The notes beneath the pieces are model-generated. The model saw only the letters and a list, made by a program, of their open reading frames with translations, did no database searches and was not told where the DNA came from. Of a DNA stretch of 64,000 bases, positions 52,514 through 63,248 are shown piece after piece. The stretch is taken from assembly GCF_032452875.1 (NCBI RefSeq), contig NW_026893632.1, positions 806,001 through 870,000 on the forward strand, given 5' to 3'. The DNA comes from Bos javanicus (lineage: Eukaryota > Chordata > Mammalia > Artiodactyla > Bovidae). The position numbers were made by a program, and so were the translations under genes. How positions within the stretch are numbered: the first letter of the stretch is position 1; every line of letters starts with the position of its first letter.

Positions 52514-53108
52514 TGCCGGGAGCCGGGGAGGCATTCCACTCTGGACAAAGGTCATGAGGAAGGAGGCTCGGCATACGCAAATGCGGGATCGAGCCTCAGG
52601 AGTCCACCCGGATATTCTCGAGCATCTCCCCCAAACCGGAGTCTGCCTACTGTATTGCTTTGTGCTCTCACCTCTGATTTCACTGGGGGCTGTCCCCACC
52701 ACCATCTCGCTCTCTCTGTCAAAGAGTTAACTTACAGCTCCAATTCATAAAGTTCCTTGTCATTCTTCCCTTTAACTTCCAGCTGAGTCTCCATCTGGAG
52801 CGCGGAACCCACCACGCTTACTAATTATGCCTGGGCTGCTAAGACCCACTCGAGAAGGTGTCTAGGGTGAGGCACCTTTCGCTATTCGAGAGGGCGCCTG
52901 CGGCCTACGTAAGTGGTGCAAACTTCTTGTCTTGAAGTTTGATTGGTCTTCCGCGTAAACCAAGCTACTCAGTCTCTTTTCTCCACCGAATTTTCCTACT
53001 GAGCTCTCCTCATACTATTATTCTTGACATCTCTGATTAGCATATAAATAGTCGCCTAGGCCATCTCTCCTTCGAATACCCTGGATCAGTTGGGGCTGGT
53101 CCCCGGCA
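52514..53108 (+). mobile_element. LTR of unit 29 (dimer 6, long member)
   Basis: 595 bp, with the shortest A run (C5A3) and one C missing in CTGTCCCCACC. The unit is 1,500 bp. The extra subrepeat at about 53705-53812 is strongly reduced by many small losses. Confidence 0.88.
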
Positions 53109-54013
53109 GGTGGCGACCGAACAGGGACCTCAGGAGGCAATACTCAAAGAGCTGAGCAGACACGAACCACGCAATCAGCAGGCAATAAGCATGGAGCTCA
53201 GCAGTGACGAATCATGCTGCTCAACTGGCAATAATCAAGCACGTGACCAGGCAGGAATCACGCAGCTCAGCTGGCAATTGTCAAGCAGATGAGCCGACAG
53301 GAATCACGCAGCTCAGCTGGCAATTGTCATGCAGATGAGCCGGCAGGAATCACGCAGCTCAGCAGGCCCTGATCACGTGACTCTGCAGGCACTGATCACG
53401 TGGCTGATCAAGTCCAGATCACGTGACTGAGCATGCACTGATCACGTGGCTATCATGCACTGATGACGTGACTGCGCATGCACTGATGACGTGGCTGATC
53501 GGGCACTGATCACATGGCTCATCATGCACTGATCACGTGTTTATCAGGCAATGATCAGTGACTGACAGGCGCTGATCATGGGACTGTGCACGCACTGATC
53601 ACGTGGCTATCATGCACTGATCACGTGACTGCGCATGCACTGATGACGTGGCTGTTCGGGCACTGATCACGTGTTTATCAGGCAGTGATCAGTGACTGAC
53701 AGGCGCTGATCATGGGACTGTGCACTGATCACGTGGCATGCACTGATCACGTGACTGCATGCACTGATCAGGCACTGATCTGGATCAGGATCAGTGACTG
53801 ACAGGCGCTGATCAGACGCACACTGATCAGGTGGCTGATCAGGAACTGACCACCTGACCGCGCATGCACTGATCACGTGGCTGGTCGTTCACTGATCACG
53901 TGTTTATCATACGGTGATCACGTGACTGAGAGGCGCTGATCACGTGACTGTGCCGTCAGTGATCACGTGGCTGAGCAGGCACTGATATCGTGACTGAGCA
54001 TGCACTGATCATG

Positions 54014-54613
54014 TGCCGGGAGCCGGGAGGCATTCCACTCTGGACAAAGGTCATGAGGAAGGAGGCTCGGCATACGCAAATGCGGGATCGAGCCTCAGGA
54101 GTCCACCCGGATATTCTCGAGCATCTCCCCCCAAAAAAACCGGAGTCTGCCTACTGTATTGCTTTGTGCTCTCACCTCTGATTTCACTGGGGGCTGTCCC
54201 CCACCACCATCTCGCTCTCTCTGTCAAAGAGTTAACTTACAGCTCCAATTCATAAAGTTCCTTGTCATTCTTCCCTTTAACTTCCAGCTGAGTCTCCATC
54301 TGGAGCGCGGAACCCACCACGCTTACTAATTATGCCTGGGCTGCTAAGACCCACTCGAGAAGGTGTCTAGGGTGAGGCACCTTTCGCTATTCGAGAGGGC
54401 GCCTGCGGCCTACGTAAGTGGTGCAAACTTCTTGTCTTGAAGTTTGATTGGTCTTCCGCGTAAACCAAGCTACTCAGTCTCTTTTCTCCACCGAATTTTC
54501 CTACTGAGCTCTCCTCATACTATTATTCTTGACATCTCTGATTAGCATATAAATAGTCGCCTAGGCCATCTCTCCTTCGAATACCCTGGATCAGTTGGGG
54601 CTGGTCCCCGGCA
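54014..54613 (+). mobile_element. LTR of unit 30 (dimer 6, short member)
   Basis: 600 bp, C6A7, one G missing in AGCCGGGAGG. Unit length is 1,411 bp. Confidence 0.88.
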
Positions 54614-55424
54614 GGTGGCGACCGAACAGGGACCTCAGGAGGCAATACTCAAAGAGCTGAGCAGACACGAACCACGCAATCAGCAGGCAATAAGCATGGA
54701 GCTCAGCAGTGACGAATCATGCTGCTCAACTGGCAATAATCAAGCACGTGACCAGGCAGGAATCACGCAGCTCAGCTGGCAATTGTCAAGCAGATGAGCC
54801 GACAGGAATCACGCAGCTCAGCTGGCAATTGTCATGCAGATGAGCCGGCAGGAATCACGCAGCTCAGCAGGCCCTGATCACGTGACTCTGCAGGCACTGA
54901 TCACGTGGCTGATCAAGTCCAGATCACGTGACTGAGCATGCACTGATCACGTGGCTATCATGCACTGATGACGTGACTGCGCATGCACTGATGACGTGGC
55001 TGATCGGGCACTGATCACATGGCTCATCATGCACTGATCACGTGTTTATCAGGCAATGATCAGTGACTGACAGGCGCTGATCATGGGACTGTGCACGCAC
55101 TGATCACGTGGCTATCATGCACTGATCACGTGACTGCGCATGCACTGATGACGTGGCTGTTCGGGCACTGATCACGTGTTTATCAGGCAGTGATCAGTGA
55201 CTGACAGGCGCTGATCAGGGGACTGTGCACGCACTGATCAGGTGGCTGATCAGGAACTGACCACCTGACCGCGCATGCAGTGATCACGTGGCTGGTCGTT
55301 CACTGATCACGTGTTTATCATACGGTGATCACGTGACTGAGAGGCGCTGATCACGTGACTGTGCCGTCAGTGATCACGTGGCTGAGCAGGCACTGATATC
55401 GTGACTGAGCATGCACTGATCATG

Positions 55425-56024
55425 TGCCGGGAGCCGGGGAGGCATTCCACTCTGGACAAAGGTCATGAGGAAGGAGGCTCGGCATACGCAAATGCGGGAT
55501 CGAGCCTCAGGAGTCCACCCGGATATTCTCGAGCATCTCCCCCCAAAAAACCGGAGTCTGCCTACTGTATTGCTTTGTGCTCTCACCTCTGATTTCACTG
55601 GGGGCTGTCCCCCACCACCATCTCGCTCTCTCTGTCAAAGAGTTAACTTACAGCTCCAATTCATAAAGTTCCTTGTCATTCTTCCCTTTAACTTCCAGCT
55701 GAGTCTCCATCTGGAGCGCGGAACCCACCACGCTTACTAATTATGCCTGGGCTGCTAAGACCCACTCGAGAAGGTGTCTAGGGTGAGGCACCTTTCGCTA
55801 TTCGAGAGGGCGCCTGCGGCCTACGTAAGTGGTGCAAACTTCTTGTCTTGAAGTTTGATTGGTCTTCCGCGTAAACCAAGCTACTCAGTCTCTTTTCTCC
55901 ACCGAATTTTCCTACTGAGCTCTCCTCATACTATTATTCTTGACATCTCTGATTAGCATATAAATAGTCGCCTAGGCCATCTCTCCTTCGAATACCCTGG
56001 ATCAGTTGGGGCTGGTCCCCGGCA
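55425..56024 (+). mobile_element. LTR of unit 31 (dimer 7, long member)
   Basis: 600 bp, C6A6. The unit is 1,541 bp. The doubled subrepeat covers about 56489-56755, and its first copy is shortened (CACGTGATCAGGCAATG). Confidence 0.88.
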
Positions 56025-56965
56025 GGTGGCGACCGAACAGGGACCTCAGGAGGCAATACTCAAAGAGCTGAGCAGACACGAACCACGCAATCAGCAGGCA
56101 ATAAGCATGGAGCTCAGCAGTGACGAATCATGCTGCTCAACTGGCAATAATCAAGCACGTGACCAGGCAGGAATCACGCAGCTCAGCTGGCAATTGTCAA
56201 GCAGATGAGCCGACAGGAATCACGCAGCTCAGCTGGCAATTGTCATGCAGATGAGCCGGCAGGAATCACGCAGCTCAGCAGGCCCTGATCACGTGACTCT
56301 GCAGGCACTGATCACGTGGCTGATCAAGTCCAGATCACGTGACTGAGCATGCACTGATCACGTGGCTATCATGCACTGATGACGTGACTGCGCATGCACT
56401 GATGACGTGGCTGATCGGGCACTGATTACATGGCTCATCATGCACTGATCACGTGTTTATCAGGCAATGATCAGTGACTGACAGGCGCTGATCATGGGAC
56501 TGTGCACGCACTGATCACGTGGCTATCATGCACTGATCACGTGACTGCGCATGCACTGATGACGTGGCTGTTCGGCACTGATCACGTGATCAGGCAATGA
56601 TCAGTGACTGACAGGCGCTGATCATGGGACTGTGCACGCACTGATCACGTGGCTATCATGCACTGATCACGTGACTGCGCATGCACTGATGACGTGGCTG
56701 TTCGGGCACTGATCACGTGTTTATCAGGCAGTGATCAGTGACTGACAGGCGCTGATCAGGGGACTGTGCACGCACTGATCAGGTGGCTGATCAGGAACTG
56801 ACCACCTGACCGCGCATGCACTGATCACGTGGCTGGTCGTTCACTGATCACGTGTTTATCATACGGTGATCACGTGACTGAGAGGCGCTGATCACGTGAC
56901 TGTGCCGTCAGTGATCACGTGGCTGAGCAGGCACTGATATCGTGACTGAGCATGCACTGATCATG

Positions 56966-57563
56966 TGCCGGGAGCCGGGAGGCATTCCACTCTGGACAAA
57001 GGTCATGAGGAAGGAGGCTCGGCATACGCAAATGCGGGATCGAGCCTCAGGAGTCCACCCGGATATTCTCGAGCATCTCCCCCCAAAAAAACCGGAGTCT
57101 GCCTACTGTATTGCTTTGTGCTCTCACCTCTGATTTCACTGGGGGCTGTCCCCCACCACCATCTCGCTCTCTCTGTCAAAGAGTTAACTTACAGCTCCAA
57201 TTCATAAAGTTCCTTGTCATTCTTCCTTTAACTTCCAGCTGAGTCTCCATCTGGAGCGCGGAACCCACCACGCTTACTAATTATGCCTGGGCTGCTAAGA
57301 CCCACTCGAGAAGGTGTCTAGGGTGAGGCACCTTTCGCTATTCGAGAGGCGCCTGCGGCCTACGTAAGTGGTGCAAACTTCTTGTCTTGAAGTTTGATTG
57401 GTCTTCCGCGTAAACCAAGCTACTCAGTCTCTTTTCTCCACCGAATTTTCCTACTGAGCTCTCATCATACTATTATTCTTGACATCTCTGATTAGCATAT
57501 AAATAGTCGCCTAGGCCATCTCTCCTTCGAATACCCTGGATCAGTTGGGGCTGGTCCCCGGCA
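56966..57563 (+). mobile_element. LTR of unit 32 (dimer 7, short member)
   Basis: 598 bp, C6A7, with losses in AGCCGGGAGG, TTCCTTTAAC and GAGAGGCGCC, and CTCATCATAC. Unit length is 1,405 bp. Confidence 0.88.
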
Positions 57564-58370
57564 GGTGGCGACCGAACAGGGACCTCAGGAGGCAATACTC
57601 AAAGAGCTGAGCAGACACGAACCACGCAATCAGCAGGCAATAAGCATGGAGCTCAGCAGTGACGAATCATGCTGCTCAACTGGCAATAATCAAGCACGTG
57701 ACCAGGCAGGAATCACGCAGCTCAGCTGGCAATTGTCAAGCAGATGAGCTGACAGGAATCACGCAGCTCAGCTGGCAATTGTCATGCAGATGAGCCGGCA
57801 GGAATCACGCAGCTCAGCAGGCTCTGATCACGTGACTCTGCAGGCACTGATCACGTGGCTGATCAAGTCCAGATCACGTGACTGAGCATGCACTGATCAC
57901 GTGGCTATCATGCACTGATGACGTGACTGCGCATGCACTGATGACGTGGCTGATCGGGCACTGATCACATGGCTCATCATGCACTGATCACGTGTTTATC
58001 AGGCAATGATCAGTGACTGACAGGCGCTGATCATGGGACTGTGCACGCACTGATCACGTGGCTATCATGCACTGATCACGTGACTGCGCATGCACTGATG
58101 ACGTGGCTGTTCACTGATCACGTGTTTATCAGGCAGTGATCAGTGACTGACAGGCGCTGATCAGGGGACTGTGCACGCACTGATCAGGTGGCTGATCAGG
58201 AACTGACCACCTGACCGCGCATGCAGTGATCACGTGGCTGGTCGTTCACTGATCACGTGTTTATCATACGGTGATCACGTGACTGAGAGGCGCTGATCAC
58301 GTGACTGTGCCGTCAGTGATCACGTGGTTGAGCAGGCACTGATATCGTGACTGAGCATGCACTGATCATG

Positions 58371-58965
58371 TGCCGGGAGCCGGGGAGGCATTCCACTCTG
58401 GACAAAGGTCATGAGGAAGGAGGCTCGGCATACGCAAATGCGGGATCGAGCCTCAGGAGTCCACCCGGATATTCTCGAGCATCTCCCAAAACCAGAGTCT
58501 GCCTACTGTATTGCTTTGTGCTCTCACCTCTGATTTCACTGGGGGCTGTCCCCCACCACCATCTCGCTCTCTCTGTCAAAGAGTTAACTTACAGCTCCAA
58601 TTCATAAAGTTCCTTGTCATTCTTCCCTTTAACTTCCAGCTGAGTCTCCATCTGGAGCGCGGAACCCACCACGCTTACTAATTATGCCTGGGCTGCTAAG
58701 ACCCACTCGAGAAGGTGTCTAGGGTGAGGCACCTTTCGCTATTCGAGAGGGCGCCTGCGGCTTACGTAAGTGGTGCAAACTTCTTGTCTTGAAGTTTGAT
58801 TGGTCTTCCGCGTAAACCAAGCTACTCAGTCTCTTTTCTCCACCGAATTTTCCTACTGAGCTCTCCTCATACTATTATTCTTGACATCTCTGATTAGCAT
58901 ATAAATAGTCGCCTAGGCCATCTCTCCTTCGAATACCCTGGATCAGCTGGGGCTGGTCCCCGGCA
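58371..58965 (+). mobile_element. LTR of unit 33 (dimer 8, long member)
   Basis: 595 bp with the shortest C run (C3A4), CCAGAG, GGCTTACG and CAGCTGGGG. The unit is 1,523 bp. The extra block at about 59564-59684 is built differently from those of the other dimers and includes GATCAGGACACTGACCACAC. Confidence 0.88.
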
Positions 58966-59893
58966 GGTGGCGACCGAACAGGGACCTCAGGAGGCGACAC
59001 TTAAAGAGCTGAGCAGACACGAACCACGCAATCAGCAGGCAATAAGCATGGAGCTCAGCAGTGACGAATCATGCTGCTCAACTGGCAATAATCAAGCACG
59101 TGACCAGGCAGGAATCACGCAGCTCAGCTGGCAACTGTCAAGCAGATGAGCCGACAGGAATCACGCAGCTCAGATGGCAATTGTCATGCAGATGAGCCGG
59201 CAGGAATCACGCAGCTCAGCAGGCCCTGATCACGTGACTCTGCAGGCACTGATCACGTGGCTGATCAAGTCCAGATCACGTGACTGAGCATGCACTGATC
59301 ACGTGGCTATCATGCACTGATGACGTGACTGCGCATGCACTGATGACGTGGCTGATCGGGCACTGATCACATGGCTCATCATGCACTGATCACGTGTTTA
59401 TCAGGCAATGATCAGTGACTGACAGGCGCTGATCATGGGACTGTGCACGCACTGATCACGTGGCTATCATGCACTGATCACGTGACTGCGCATGCACTGA
59501 TGACGTGGCTGTTCGGCACTGATCACGTGTTTATCAGGCAGTGATCAGTGACTGACAGGCGCTGATCAGGGACTGTGCACGCACTGATCAGGTGGCTGAT
59601 CAGGACACTGACCACACTGATCACGTGGCTGATCGCACTGATCACGTGTTTATCAGGCAGTGATCAGTGACTGACAGGCGCTGATCGGGGACTGTGCACG
59701 CACTGATCAGGTGGCTGATCAGGAACTGACCACCTGACCGCGCATGCAGTGATCACGTGGCTGGTCGCTCACTGATCACGTGTTTATCATACGGTGATCA
59801 CGTGACTGAGAGGCGCTGATCACGTGACTGTGCCGTCAGTGATCACGTGGCTGAGCAGGCACTGATATCGTGACTGAGCATGCACTGATCATG

Positions 59894-60493
59894 TGCCGGG
59901 AGCCGGGGAGGCATTCCACTCTGACAAAGGTCATGAGGAAGGAGGCTCGGCATACGCAAATGCGGGATCGAGCCTCAGGAGTCCACCCGGATATTCTCGA
60001 GCATCTCCCCCCAAAAAAACCGGAGTCTGCCTACTGTATTGCTTTGTGCTCTCACCTCTGATTTCACTGGGGGCTGTCCCCCACCACCATCTCGCTCTCT
60101 CTGTCAAAGAGTTAACTTACAGCTCCAATTCATAAAGTTCCTTGTCATTCTTCCCTTTAACTTCCAGCTGAGTCTCCATCTGGAGCGCGGAACCCACCAC
60201 GCTTACTAATTATGCCTGGGCTGCTAAGACCCACTCGAGAAGGTGTCTAGGGTGAGGCACCTTTCGCTATTCGAGAGGGCGCCTGCGGCCTACGTAAGTG
60301 GTGCAAACTTCTTGTCTTGAAGTTTGATTGGTCTTCCGCGTAAACCAAGCTACTCAGTCTCTTTTCTCCACCGAATTTTCCTACTGAGCTCTCCTCATAC
60401 TATTATTCTTGACATCTCTGATTAGCATATAAATAGTCGCCTAGGCCATCTCTCCTTCGAATACCCTGGATCAGTTGGGGCTGGTCCCCGGCA
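59894..60493 (+). mobile_element. LTR of unit 34 (dimer 8, short member)
   Basis: 600 bp, C6A7, with CTCTGACAAAGG (one G lost). The unit is 1,347 bp. Two 46-bp repeats are missing near 60655, and about 26 bp are duplicated near 61141 (GACGTGATCACGTGACTAGG). Confidence 0.88.
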
Positions 60494-61240
60494 GGTGGCG
60501 ACCGAACAGGGACCTCAGGAGGCATACTCAAAGAGCTGAGCAGACACGAACCACGCAATCAGCAGGCAATAAGCATGGAGCTCAGCAGTGACGAATCATG
60601 CTGCTCAACTGGCAATAATCAAGCACGTGACCAGGCAGGAATCACGCAGCTCAGCTGGCCCTGATCACGTGACTCTGCAGGCACTGATCACGTGGCTGAT
60701 CAAGTCCAGATCACGTGACTGAGCATGCACTGATCACGTGGCTATCATGCACTGATGACGTGACTGCGCATGCACTGATGACGTGGCTGATCGGCACTGA
60801 TCACATGGCTCATCATGCACTGATCACGTGTTTATCAGGCAATGATCAGTGACTGACAGGCGCTGATCATGGGACTGTGCACGCACTGATCACGTGGCTA
60901 TCATGCACTGATCACGTGACTGCGCATGCACTGATGACGTGGCTGTTCGGGCACTGATCACGTGTTTATCAGGCAGTGATCAGTGACTGACAGGCGCTGA
61001 TCAGGGGACTGTGCACGCACTGATCAGGTGGCTGATCAGGAACTGACCACCTGACCGCGCATGCAGTGATCACGTGGCTGGTCGTTCACTGATCACGTGT
61101 TTATCATACGGTGATCACGTGACTGAGAGGCGCTGATCACGACGTGATCACGTGACTAGGCGCTGATCACGTGACTGTGCCGTCAGTGATCACGTGGCTG
61201 AGCAGGCACTGATATCGTGACTGAGCATGCACTGATCATG

Positions 61241-61838
61241 TGCCGGGAGCCGGGGAGGCATTCCACTCTGGACAAAGGTCATGAGGAAGGAGGCTCGGCA
61301 TACGCAAATGCGGGATCGAGCCTCAGGAGTCCACCCGGATATTCTCGAGCATCTCCCCCCAAAAAACCGGAGTCTGCCTACTGTATTGCTTTGTGCTCTC
61401 ACCTCTGATTTCACTGGGGCTGTCCCCCACCACCATCTCGCTCTCTCTGTCAAAGAGTTAACTTACAGCTCCAATTCATAAAGTTCCTTGTCATTCTTCC
61501 CTTTAACTTCCAGCTGAGTCTCCATCTGGAGCGCGGAACCCACCACGCTTACTAATTATGCCTGGGCTGCTAAGACCCACTCGAGAAGGTGTCTAGGGTG
61601 AGGCACCTTTCGCTATTCGAGAGGGCGCCTGCGGCCTACGTAAGTGGTGCAAACTTCTTGTCTTGAAGTTTGATTGGTCTTCCGCGTAAACCAAGCTACT
61701 CAGTCTCTTTCTCCACCGAATTTTCCTACTGAGCTCTCCTCATACTATTATTCTTGACATCTCTGATTAGCATATAAATAGTCGCCTAGGCCATCTCTCC
61801 TTCGAATACCCTGGATCAGTTGGGGCTGGTCCCCGGCA
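61241..61838 (+). mobile_element. LTR of unit 35
   Basis: 598 bp, C6A6, with single losses in CTGGGGCTG and CTCTTTCTCC. The unit is 1,409 bp, so the long/short alternation stops here. Confidence 0.88.
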
Positions 61839-62649
61839 GGTGGCGACCGAACAGGGACCTCAGGAGGCAATACTCAAAGAGCTGAGCAGACACGAACCAC
61901 GCAATCAGCAGGCAATAAGCATGGAGCTCAGCAGTGACGAATCATGCTGCTCAACTGGCAATAATCAAGCACGTGACCAGGCAGGAATCACGCAGCTCAG
62001 CTGGCAATTGTCAAGCAGATGAGCCGACAGGAATCACGCAGCTCAGATGGCAATTGTCATGCAGATGAGCCGGCAGGAATCACGCAGCTCAGCAGGCCCT
62101 GATCACGTGACTCTGCAGGCACTGATCACGTGGCTGATCAAGTCCAGATCACGTGACTGAGCATGCACTGATCACGTGGCTATCATGCACTGATGACGTG
62201 ACTGCGCATGCACTGATGACGTGGCTGATCGGGCACTGATCACATGGCTCATCATGCACTGATCACGTGTTTATCAGGCAATGATCAGTGACTGACAGGC
62301 GCTGATCATGGGACTGTGCACGCACTGATCACGTGGCTATCATGCACTGATCACGTGACTGCGCATGCACTGATGACGTGGCTGTTCGGGCACTGATCAC
62401 GTGTTTATCAGGCAGTGATCAGTGACTGACAGGCGCTGATCAGGGGACTGTGCACGCACTGATCAGGTGGCTGATCAGGAACTGACCACCTGACCTCGCA
62501 TGCAGTGATCACGTGGCTGGTCGTTCACTGATCACGTGTTTATCATACGGTGATCACGTGACTGAGAGGCGCTGATCACGTGACTGTGCCGTCAGTGATC
62601 ACGTGGCTGAGCAGGCACTGATATCGTGACTGAGCATGCACTGATCATG

Positions 62650-63248
62650 TGCCGGAGCCGGGGAGGCATTCCACTCTGGACAAAGGTCATGAGGAAGGAG
62701 GCTCGGCATACGCAAATGCGGGATCGAGCCTCAGGAGTCCACCCGGATATTCTCGAGCATCTCCCCCAAAAAAACCGGAGTCTGCCTACTGTATTGCTTT
62801 GTGCTCTCACCTCTGATTTCACTGGGGGCTGTCCCCCACCACCATCTCGCTCTCTCTGTCAAAGAGTTAACTTACAGCTCCAATTCATAAAGTTCCTTGT
62901 CATTCTTCCCTTTAACTTCCAGCTGAGTCTCCATCTGGAGCGCGGAACCCACCACGCTTACTAATTATGCCTGGGCTGCTAAGACCCACTCGAGAAGGTG
63001 TCTAGGGTGAGGCACCTTTCGCTATTCGAGAGGGCGCCTGCGGCCTACGTAAGTGGTGCAAACTTCTTGTCTTGAAGTTTGATTGGTCTTCCGCGTAAAC
63101 CAAGCTACTCAGTCTCTTTTCTCCACCGAATTTTCCTACTGAGCTCTCCTCATACTATTATTCTTGACATCTCTGATTAGCATATAAATAGTCGCCTAGG
63201 CCATCTCTCCTTCGAATACCCTGGATCAGTTGGGGCTGGTCCCCGGCA
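62650..63248 (+). mobile_element. LTR of unit 36 (unit cut by window edge)
   Basis: 599 bp, C5A7, starting TGCCGGAGCC with one G lost from the 5' inverted repeat. The following satellite is visible to 64000 and shows no extra subrepeat. Confidence 0.88.

Larger units (their letters stand above)
37803..61240 (+). repeat. Eight-copy dimeric higher-order repeat of about 2.9 kb
   Basis: From LTR 19 to LTR 34 unit lengths alternate without exception: 1523, 1411, 1537, 1411, 1536, 1410, 1522, 1410, 1541, 1410, 1500, 1411, 1541, 1405, 1523, 1347. The dimers measure 2934, 2948, 2946, 2932, 2951, 2911, 2946 and 2870 bp. The long member carries one extra subrepeat (about 130 bp when intact) between the normal second subrepeat and the GATCAGGGG junction. 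Confidence 0.9.

Noticed and set aside
12580..62964. Overlapping 60-118-codon frames on both strands through the LTR
   Set aside because: They are open only because the LTR is short of stops in places. They shift frame with the C/A tract length, overlap each other on opposite strands, and show no domain. I treat them as non-coding.
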